Source: Methylothermaceae bacterium (lineage in GTDB: Bacteria > Pseudomonadota > Gammaproteobacteria > Methylococcales > Methylothermaceae). Taken from it: 5,277 bases of DNA. Where the stretch lies: NCBI GenBank assembly GCA_027024125.1, contig JALVSV010000237.1:1-5277 (forward strand), written 5' to 3'. Below are positions 1-5,277 of the stretch, one piece after another (positions within the stretch are counted from its first letter, which is position 1; each line of letters begins with the position of its first letter). The position numbers were made by a program, and so were the translations under genes. A model generated the notes under the pieces. The model searched no databases. It saw only the letters and a list, made by a program, of their open reading frames with translations, and had not been told where the DNA came from.

Positions 1-1
1 G

Positions 2-1549
2 AGACTGGCCACCATCGATGCCAATGGTGACGCCTATGACGATCTGATCATCGATGACCAACTGCTGCTTGGCAATGGCGATGGCAGCTTCACCCTGGCG
101 GCCAGCCTGCCCAGCGGCGACAAGAATGTCGCTGACATCAACGGGGACGGTGTCATGGACATCATGGCCGACACCGAGGCAGTATGCGGCAATGGCGATG
201 GCAGTTTCAGCCCATGTGATCCGGTAGCCAACGACCCCCTGGTGGACACCAACGCCGCCGGCGAAATCGTCACCATCCCGTCGTGGGGGGCTTTAAGCGA
301 ATCCGGCGTCAATCCCGCCATACTCGGCCGCTCCAAATTGCAGAGCGGTGACTTTGACGGCGACGGTATCGCAGATCTCATGGGGTGGGCAGTCACCTCG
401 ACCACCGTGCCGGTCAAAACCTACTGGAAAGGCCCCTGTGGCTGGACCTATACCCTGGTGCGCACCTTCACCAAACGCGGCCGCTCCGGACGTGGATCAG
501 GCAGCTTCCGCACCCGGAGACTGTACATCTACCGGTGCTCTTATAGCAATTCTCCGATCAGCGGCTGGGAGCAGATCGACATCACACTTGAAAATCGGGT
601 CATTCCTGCCACTTCCGCCCTAAGGATCAGCCTGGTGCGCGCCGATGGCAGCATCGAGCAGCTCCTGGGTCCTGAAGTGGACGGTTATATCCGCGCCATC
701 AAGGTTGACGACGTGAACGGAGACGGTCACCTCGACGTGCTCGCCTCCATCGGCAGATCCGATATCGATGGCAATATCCTGAATCATCCGGATTTCCCCA
801 ACTGGGCCCTGTTTGCAGGCAATGGCGACGGCAGCTTCGCTCCTCCCGTGGATTCAGGTTTGTCCCTGGGTTATTGGCTACCCGGTGATTTCAACGGCGA
901 TGGCCTGACGGACTTCGGCCGTTACCTCACGCCATTCGACAGTGAACATTCGCTGTCGATCACCTTCCATACGCCACCTTCCTCTCCAACGGCTCAGGCA
1001 CCGGATACCACCCCCCCAAATGTGGCCATTCTTTCTCCGACGGACGGCACGGAGGTTTCGGGAACGCTGCAGATCGCCGCCAGCGCCAGTGACGATACCG
1101 GCATCTCCAAGGTGGTATTCAACCTGGGAGCCACAGAGCTTGGACAGGCAACTTCGGCGCCTTACCAGATCAGTTGGGACACATCGGCCTTGTCCCCGGG
1201 CACCTATACCCTTGAGGCGGTTGCCTTCGATCTTGCTGGCAACAGTCAGGCAGCGACCATTTCAGTGACCGTCCCATCGACCACTACCACAACGACCAGC
1301 CCACCCACAGACCCGACGCCAGCGGATGCCCAACCGACAGGTAATACCGTTGAGTTTTCAGGCACGGTGACCGAAGTCGGCTCAGACTACTTTGTGGTCG
1401 ATGGACTCAAGGTAACCATCGGGTCAGCATCCATCATGAAATACGAGGACGGTTTCGGACCAGCGCCCAAGGTGGGTGATCCTGTCCAGGGCAAGGCCGA
1501 CGAGTACAGCGACGGTAGCCATGTCGCCGTCAAGGCACAATTCGGCTGA
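2..1549 (+). CDS. Partial (5' end missing) FG-GAP/VCBS repeat protein with Ig-like and DUF5666-like domains
   Basis: The frame is open from the left edge, so the true start lies upstream; 515 residues are visible before TGA at 1547-1549. The first part carries five Asp-rich loops of the DxNGDGxxD type, and three are followed or accompanied by GNGDGSF. This is the signature of FG-GAP/VCBS (integrin-like beta-propeller) repeats, which usually bind calcium and occur in secreted or surface proteins. Visible residues 335-424 (starting DTTPPNV, with DLAGN near the end) resemble a bacterial Ig-like domain. A Thr/Pro linker with six consecutive Thr follows, then residues 448-515 resemble DUF5666 (a small beta-rich domain with GTVTEV and VGDPVQGKA). 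Between loops 3 and 4 lies a basic stretch with two Cys that matches no repeat. No C-terminal anchor or sorting signal is visible; a signal peptide would be outside the window. The substrate or binding partner is unknown. The domain calls are by eye; the FG-GAP part is the surest. Confidence 0.88.
   Translation, partial: RLATIDANGDAYDDLIIDDQLLLGNGDGSFTLAASLPSGDKNVADINGDGVMDIMADTEAVCGNGDGSFSPCDPVANDPLVDTNAAGEIVTIPSWGALSESGVNPAILGRSKLQSGDFDGDGIADLMGWAVTSTTVPVKTYWKGPCGWTYTLVRTFTKRGRSGRGSGSFRTRRLYIYRCSYSNSPISGWEQIDITLENRVIPATSALRISLVRADGSIEQLLGPEVDGYIRAIKVDDVNGDGHLDVLASIGRSDIDGNILNHPDFPNWALFAGNGDGSFAPPVDSGLSLGYWLPGDFNGDGLTDFGRYLTPFDSEHSLSITFHTPPSSPTAQAPDTTPPNVAILSPTDGTEVSGTLQIAASASDDTGISKVVFNLGATELGQATSAPYQISWDTSALSPGTYTLEAVAFDLAGNSQAATISVTVPSTTTTTTSPPTDPTPADAQPTGNTVEFSGTVTEVGSDYFVVDGLKVTIGSASIMKYEDGFGPAPKVGDPVQGKADEYSDGSHVAVKAQFG
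17..913 (+). repeat. Five FG-GAP/VCBS calcium-loop units within the first gene
   Basis: The loops encode DANGDAYDD (17-43), DINGDGVMD (134-160), DFDGDGIAD (350-376), DVNGDGHLD (710-736) and DFNGDGLTD (887-913). Three near-identical 20-bp DNA copies encoding the GNGDGSF turn sit at 71-90, 188-207 and 818-837, differing only at synonymous positions. Unit 1 is the most degenerate (Ala in place of the second Gly). Spacing is irregular: about 120 bp between units 1 and 2, and about 360 bp between units 3 and 4 because of an inserted segment. These are protein-level repeats, not a DNA satellite. Confidence 0.85.
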
Positions 1550-1580
1550 TTCAGGCTCTTATCCGCATCAAACTGCACAG

Positions 1581-1620
1581 GTGGCCGCCAACAGGATACC
1601 CTGATGGCGGCCACTATTTT
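1581..1620 (+). terminator. Rho-independent terminator after the FG-GAP gene
   Basis: A perfect 10-bp inverted repeat (GTGGCCGCCA at 1581-1590 with TGGCGGCCAC at 1605-1614) is extended, past a single A/A mismatch, by a 4-bp upper stem (CAGG 1592-1595 with CCTG 1600-1603) and a four-base loop ATAC. TATTTT follows at 1615-1620. The hairpin begins 31 bp after the stop codon of the upstream gene, the expected place for an intrinsic terminator. The T tract is short and interrupted by one A, but the GC-rich stem is strong. Confidence 0.87.
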
Positions 1621-1834
1621 CCCAAGCTGTTTCTCCGAAGTTCTTCAGTCACTCGAAACAAAAAATCAAACGATGCATGTCGGAGACCGGGGCCCAGGCT
1701 TGAACAGTTGACGGAGTCCTGTGTCGGAGGATATCACCCTCCAACACCCGGGAAAATTACAGGATGTACGCCCACATACTGACATGGTTCTCTCCTGACG
1801 GCCATTACACATGCCCCGGCGCCCAAACCCCGGC
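1621..1834. other. Non-coding gap upstream of rmuC
   Basis: This is the gene-free stretch between the terminator and the rmuC promoter. No credible coding region was seen: a 64-codon minus-strand reading frame across it has a Cys/Arg/Pro-rich product and no clear ribosome-binding site. Small structures are present: an 8-bp direct repeat TGTCGGAG (1678-1685 and 1722-1729), a short GGAGG/CCTCC hairpin (1726-1742), and a direct repeat CCCCGGC (1814-1820 and 1828-1834) directly upstream of the -10 box. A TTGACG at 1708-1713 has only a poor -10 partner. None of these is enough to name an element. Confidence 0.5.
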
Positions 1835-1843
1835 TGATATAAT
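1835..1843 (+). promoter_or_regulatory. Extended -10 sigma70 promoter for rmuC
   Basis: TGATATAAT contains a perfect TATAAT at 1838-1843 preceded by TG at the extended -10 position. No good -35 box lies 16-18 bp upstream (the region is CCCGGC-rich), which fits an extended -10 promoter that does not depend on a -35 contact. Transcription would start near 1850, giving a leader of about 60 bases to the ATG at 1912. That start point would leave almost no leader for a TTG start at 1861. Confidence 0.6.
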
Positions 1844-1911
1844 CGACAAGGTGTCAGCATTTGGCTGGCTTTTCCTTTTCTTTACTCACTTTTCAGGAAC
1901 ACAATCACCGG

Positions 1912-3234
1912 ATGGACTTGCCTGTTTTCGCTCACGCTGAAATTCTTATCGCACTGGGTGCAGGCTTTTTGTGCGGCTGTCTGGTAACCGGGTTGATTTT
2001 GCTACGGCGCCATTACCAGCTGCAAAAAGAGCAGGCGCTTCTTGCCTACACTGCCGAAGATCTACAATCCAGAATTACCCTGCAACAGGCAGAGATTTCC
2101 AGGCTCGAGGAGGAGAAAAAGTCCTTCATCGCCAGACAGGCCGAACTGAATACCCGACTGGAAGAACAGCAACGCCACAACCGGGAGAAACTGGCCGAGC
2201 TGGAAAAAGCTCGCGAGCAGCTCAAGACCGAATTCGAGAACCTGGCCAACCGCATTCTGGAAGAAAAGAGCCGCCAATTCACTGAATTGAACAAGACCCG
2301 TCTCGATGAGTTGTTACAACCGGTGAGTATCCAACTCAAGGACTTTCGCGAGCGCATCGACGAGATTCACAGTACCGAGCAAAAGGAACGTGGCTCCTTG
2401 CGCCAACAGTTGCAGCAGTTGCAGGAACTCAATCAGCGGCTGAATGTAGAGGCCCACAATCTCACCCTGGCATTGAAAGGCGACAAGAAACGCCAGGGCA
2501 CCTGGGGTGAGATCGTACTGGAGACCGTGCTGGAAAGATCGGGATTGCGCAAGGGGGTGGAATACCAGGTCCAGGGGAGTTTCCGCGACTCCGAGGGCAA
2601 ACTGCTGCGCCCGGACGTCATCGTTCACCTGCCCGAAGGCAAGGATATCATCATCGATTCCAAGGTTTCCCTCAATGCCTACCAGGACTATGTCGCCGCC
2701 GACCACGATAGCGAGGCCGAACTGGCGTTGAAACGTCATCTGACGGCTGTACGCCACCATATCGACGATCTCGGCAGCAAGAACTACGAGGACCTGGAGG
2801 GAGTGAACTCGCTGGATTTCGTGCTCATGTTCCTGCCCATCGAACCTGCCTTCAGCGCAGCCTTCCAGGCCGACCCCGAACTATTCTCCAAAGCCTTCGA
2901 GCGCCGCATCATCGTCGTCACCCCCACCACCCTGCTTGCGACCCTACGCACCATCGAGAACATGTGGCGGTTCGAACGCCAGCAGGAAAATGTCCGCCAT
3001 ATCGTCAACCGCGCCACCAAGCTCTATGACAAACTTCGCGGCTTCCTCGAAGACTTCGAAAAAATCGGCCAACAGCTGCACTCCGTGCAAAATTCGTATG
3101 ACAAGGCACGCAAAAAATTGCAGGAGGGACGCGGCAATCTGGTCCAGCAGGCCCAGGCCTTCGTCGAACTGGGCGTCAAGGTCAAGAAACAACTCCCAGA
3201 GAGCCTGCGCCAGCAAGCTGATAACGAAGACTGA
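1912..3234 (+). CDS. rmuC: DNA recombination protein RmuC
   Basis: The product is 440 residues, slightly shorter than E. coli RmuC (475). RmuC is a predicted nuclease-like protein whose loss in E. coli raises recombination at inverted repeats; its biochemical activity is not well defined. Layout: one N-terminal membrane helix (about residues 11-31, ending in Arg-Arg), a long charged coiled coil (about 36-190), then the conserved RmuC core. The core shows GTWGE (196-200), Pro-Asp at 234-235 and DSK at 249-251, which together look like a PD-(D/E)XK nuclease active site. It is followed by the family segments DFVLMFLPIEPAF and VVTPTTLLATLRTIE. The frame opens further upstream with a TTG at 1861. 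The ATG at 1912 is preferred because the protein then begins just before the membrane helix, AGGAA lies at 1895-1899 (12 bases away, a little far), and the likely transcript starts near 1850. It is probably expressed alone, as a terminator precedes it and a convergent gene follows. Confidence 0.95.
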   Translation: MDLPVFAHAEILIALGAGFLCGCLVTGLILLRRHYQLQKEQALLAYTAEDLQSRITLQQAEISRLEEEKKSFIARQAELNTRLEEQQRHNREKLAELEKAREQLKTEFENLANRILEEKSRQFTELNKTRLDELLQPVSIQLKDFRERIDEIHSTEQKERGSLRQQLQQLQELNQRLNVEAHNLTLALKGDKKRQGTWGEIVLETVLERSGLRKGVEYQVQGSFRDSEGKLLRPDVIVHLPEGKDIIIDSKVSLNAYQDYVAADHDSEAELALKRHLTAVRHHIDDLGSKNYEDLEGVNSLDFVLMFLPIEPAFSAAFQADPELFSKAFERRIIVVTPTTLLATLRTIENMWRFERQQENVRHIVNRATKLYDKLRGFLEDFEKIGQQLHSVQNSYDKARKKLQEGRGNLVQQAQAFVELGVKVKKQLPESLRQQADNED

Positions 3235-4680
3235 TCAGACGCCCGGGTTTTCCCTCTGGTAACGCCGCACCATCAGGGCACTGACCAACATGGAAGTAAT
3301 CACCATCAACATGAAAGCGGCATAAGCATCATCTCCCAGGACACCAAGACCTTTTCCCGTTGCAGCAACGATCAACGCCACCTCCCCACGCGGTACCAAT
3401 ATCCAGCCCAACAGGCCCCGAATGTCTTGATGGGCGACCAGCCAACTGCCCAGCAACTTGGCTCCGATGGCCACACCGGACAATAAAAATCCCAGCCCCA
3501 ATACGTAGAACGATAAGAAATCGGCGATATTGATCTGCATTCCCAGGAGAACGAAGAATACCGGAGCAAATACCTGGGTAAGAGGTTTCATCAAATCCCT
3601 TGTGGATACCCTGCCCTGGCAGCGTTTTTCCAAATTCAGGCTGTTGAGGATCATACCGGCGCCGAAGATGCCAACGAGACTCGACAGACTGAGCAAATCC
3701 GCTATCCAGGCCATCAGGAAAGCCAGACCCAAAGGCAAAAGCAATTTTGCCTGGTATTCATCCATGTCCTCTAGCCAGGGTAGATCCCAATCTGGCACCT
3801 TTCGGCACAGATAGAGTACGACGCCCAGATAAACAGTGATCCCTATCACACCGGGTATCAGTGCACCCAGAGTCTGGGCACCTGTCTGTACCAGGGTGAC
3901 GGCCGAGGAAACCAGCAGCACTGCCGTGACATCGGCAATCAAAATGGTACTTACAGCGATGGAGGCCATCCCAGAAAAGCGTCTTCCCAGCTGGGTGACC
4001 AGAGGCAGGGCGATACTGGCACTGGTGGGAACCAACCCGCTGGCAAGGAGAAAACGGGTGCTCCAGCTCGCCTCCGGTAACAACCAATCCAGCACCAACA
4101 TCCCTGATCCAAGTGCCGTAACCGCTCCCACCACTGCGATCAGAAAGGCTTGACGGCCCGCCTGCAGTAAATCCTCAAGGCGCATGCCCAGCGCCACCCT
4201 GAACCACAAAAACAGAATCCCCAGGTTGGAGAAATGCCATAAGGCACTCCCCATGAGCAGAAACCCCGGTGCCTCGTCTCCAACCAGGATCTCGATCAAC
4301 CGTGTCCCCAGACCGCCCGGTTCCAGTTCCTGGGGAGAGAAGATATTTCCCGCCGCGTCAACCACCGAAGCCCCACTTATCCAGACTTCCCGGAACAGCA
4401 TACTGGCATCGCCAAGATGCATGATCAGAAAAAAAAGCGGTGACAGACCACTCAGATAGAGCAGATTACCGACTGCCATCCCCACCAGCAACTCACCCAG
4501 GATAGTCGGCAGATCAAGGCGGCGCGCCAACTGGTGGCCTGCGACAATCGCGGCAATGATCAGACCCAGCTCCACCAAAATATAGGCGAAAGGATCGAGA
4601 TCCAGCAGGCTCCGTGGTGCGGCACTAGCCATAGGTGCCACTCCCCAAAGCACCATCAGGATTAAGGTGTTGCGTAACAT
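3235..4680 (-). CDS. CPA2/Kef-type cation:proton antiporter (Na+/H+ exchanger family)
   Basis: The product is a 481-residue inner-membrane protein with about a dozen hydrophobic helices, predicted to exchange a monovalent cation (Na+ or K+) for protons. Family marks seen: PTILGELLVGMAVG (58-71) for the second core helix, VPTSASI (217-223) for the unwound helix region, PVFFVLLGMQIN (373-384), and PRGEVALIVA starting at Pro430. The usual acidic pair of helix 5 (Asp-Asp, Asn-Asp or Gln-Asp) reads Ala249-Asp250, keeping only the second Asp. About 65 residues (80-146) are added between the second core helix and the next one. There is no C-terminal RCK/TrkA-N or other cytosolic domain, so it is not a full KefB/KefC. 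The N-terminus (MLRN, hydrophobic core, MASAAP) looks like a cleavable signal peptide. The start at 4680 was chosen over an in-frame ATG at 4770 because it begins this signal and follows GGGGGGA at a 4-base spacing. The substrate cannot be told from the sequence. Confidence 0.9.
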   Translation of the reverse strand: MLRNTLILMVLWGVAPMASAAPRSLLDLDPFAYILVELGLIIAAIVAGHQLARRLDLPTILGELLVGMAVGNLLYLSGLSPLFFLIMHLGDASMLFREVWISGASVVDAAGNIFSPQELEPGGLGTRLIEILVGDEAPGFLLMGSALWHFSNLGILFLWFRVALGMRLEDLLQAGRQAFLIAVVGAVTALGSGMLVLDWLLPEASWSTRFLLASGLVPTSASIALPLVTQLGRRFSGMASIAVSTILIADVTAVLLVSSAVTLVQTGAQTLGALIPGVIGITVYLGVVLYLCRKVPDWDLPWLEDMDEYQAKLLLPLGLAFLMAWIADLLSLSSLVGIFGAGMILNSLNLEKRCQGRVSTRDLMKPLTQVFAPVFFVLLGMQINIADFLSFYVLGLGFLLSGVAIGAKLLGSWLVAHQDIRGLLGWILVPRGEVALIVAATGKGLGVLGDDAYAAFMLMVITSMLVSALMVRRYQRENPGV

Positions 4681-4862
4681 GAATCCCCCCAAAACAATGT
4701 TGCAAAGCAAAGAGTATCCAATGTTTTTGGGACAAAATCGAGAAACCCGCCTTTCACTCTTCGACCCCATGAACAGTACCCATCACCTCAAGTGCCGATC
4801 TGATGATGGCTTTCCCCCTGCGAACCGGGGTATTAGAATGCGGGAGAAAAAGGTGATACCTC
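4681..4862. other. Divergent intergenic region between antiporter and Slp-family gene
   Basis: These 182 bp must hold the promoters of both flanking genes. Rightward, TAGAAT at 4834-4839 is one mismatch from the -10 consensus but has only a weak -35 (TTTCCC, 4811-4816) and would leave a leader of under 20 bases. Leftward, GATACT (on the minus strand, around 4712-4717) is a possible -10 without a convincing -35. A C-run at 4685-4690 reads GGGGGG on the minus strand and serves as the antiporter's ribosome-binding site. Neither promoter is firm. Confidence 0.4.
4850..4856 (+). promoter_or_regulatory. Ribosome-binding site of the Slp-family gene
   Basis: AAGGTGA matches the 3' half of the Shine-Dalgarno consensus and ends 6 bases before the ATG at 4863. 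The TGA at 4854-4856 inside it is in frame with the gene, so no start codon further upstream can be used; this fixes the start at 4863. Confidence 0.7.
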
Positions 4863-5277
4863 ATGAATGTTTCCCCAATTCCCCACCCATGGATCCTTCT
4901 GACATGCTGCCTCCTCCTGGCCGCCTGCTCGACCATACCCCCGGAACTCAAAGCACCCGACGTGCAACCTGTCAGCCTGATACAGGTGGTCGAACATCCA
5001 AAGCGCTATCAAGGGTGGGTGGTTCGCTGGGGAGGCAGGATTCTCCAGTTGACCAATGAAGCCAACGACACCTGGGTACAGGTACTGTCCTACCCACTCG
5101 ACGGGAAAGGACGTCCAGAAACAGATGCAACCCCAGAAGGGCGTTTCCTGATCCATACCCACGCATTTCTGGACCCTGCCATCTATCTGCCGGACAAGGA
5201 ACTGACCGTGATCGGTACCCTGGCAGGTTTCGAGGAACGGATGGTGGGCAAACGCAAGATCCATATACCTCGTGTGG
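4863..5277 (+). CDS. slp: Slp-family outer-membrane lipoprotein, partial (3' end missing)
   Basis: 138 codons are visible before the right edge; E. coli Slp has 188, so roughly the last quarter is missing. The N-terminus has a hydrophobic stretch and the lipobox LAAC with Cys22 as the lipidated residue. Ser23 at the +2 position, rather than Asp, predicts sorting to the outer membrane by Lol. Slp-family hallmarks follow: IPPEL right after the lipobox, YQGWVVRWGG (49-58), Asn65, a VLSYPLDGKGRP segment (74-85), GRF (93-95), FLDPAIY (102-108) and LTVIGTLAGF (114-123). The family includes E. coli Slp (starvation and stationary-phase induced) and YeaY; which of the two this is nearer cannot be settled here, so the symbol marks the family. 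The molecular function is not established. The n-region of the signal lacks Lys and Arg. It is transcribed divergently from the antiporter gene. Confidence 0.9.
   Translation, partial: MNVSPIPHPWILLTCCLLLAACSTIPPELKAPDVQPVSLIQVVEHPKRYQGWVVRWGGRILQLTNEANDTWVQVLSYPLDGKGRPETDATPEGRFLIHTHAFLDPAIYLPDKELTVIGTLAGFEERMVGKRKIHIPRV

Noticed and set aside
34..417. 127-codon minus-strand reading frame
   Set aside because: It lies wholly antisense to the FG-GAP gene; its Ser/Pro/Leu-rich product reflects the complement of repeated Asp/Gly codons, and it has no family resemblance.
1708..1737. TTGACG as a -35 box of a second promoter upstream of rmuC
   Set aside because: Only TATCAC or GATATC are available at 16-18 bp, both poor -10 boxes.
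1666..1860. 64-codon minus-strand frame in the intergenic gap
   Set aside because: It has no ribosome-binding site, an implausible Cys/Arg/Pro-rich composition, and would cover the rmuC promoter.
1861..1911. TTG start for rmuC at 1861
   Set aside because: It would add 17 residues not typical of the family ahead of the membrane helix, and lies only about 11 bases from the likely transcription start.
2314..2760. 148-codon minus-strand reading frame inside rmuC
   Set aside because: It is antisense to the strongly conserved RmuC core; its composition mirrors the Gln/Glu/Lys-rich coiled coil.
4681..4770. 30-residue N-terminal extension of the antiporter from ATG at 4770
   Set aside because: The extension is polar with several basic residues, has no good ribosome-binding site and would bury the signal-like N-terminus; the ATG at 4680 has a G-rich ribosome-binding site.
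4833..5264. 143-codon minus-strand frame at the right end
   Set aside because: It is antisense to the Slp-family gene, which has a lipobox, a ribosome-binding site and conserved motifs in the other strand.
3235..5277. Antiporter plus Slp-family lipoprotein as a new envelope or acid-stress system
   Set aside because: Two divergent genes sharing a 182-bp region are not enough evidence; conservation of the pair across genomes would be needed.

Overview
The window looks like a piece of a gammaproteobacterial chromosome of moderately high GC. The main evidence is a Slp-family outer-membrane lipoprotein, a family typical of Gammaproteobacteria, together with an RmuC that keeps the proteobacterial layout. 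The exact genus cannot be read from the sequence. I saw no tRNA, rRNA, CRISPR array, insertion sequence, phage gene or attachment site.

Layout from left to right: (1) the 3' part of a large secreted-type gene (2-1549, +). It encodes five calcium-loop FG-GAP/VCBS units, one bacterial Ig-like domain, a Thr/Pro linker and a small DUF5666-like C-terminal domain. It is closed by a strong rho-independent hairpin at 1581-1620. (2) A roughly 360-bp non-coding gap ending in an extended -10 promoter (TGATATAAT at 1835-1843). (3) rmuC (1912-3234, +), encoding a membrane-anchored coiled-coil protein with a PD-(D/E)XK nuclease-like core. (4) A convergent gene for a CPA2/Kef-type cation:proton antiporter (4680 to 3235, -), whose stop codon directly abuts that of rmuC in the palindrome TGATCA. 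(5) A 182-bp divergent intergenic region. (6) The 5' part of a Slp-family lipoprotein gene (4863 to beyond the right edge, +).

The genes do not form one operon: each neighbouring pair is separated by a terminator, a convergent junction or a divergent promoter region. The antiporter and the lipoprotein could share regulation through their common upstream region, and both act at the envelope, but that link is inference. rmuC is a chromosome-maintenance gene with no obvious tie to its neighbours. I found no convincing undescribed multi-gene system. The points most worth a second look are the non-canonical Ala-Asp pair at the antiporter's ion-binding site, its long extra segment after the second helix, and the unusual domain mix of the first gene.
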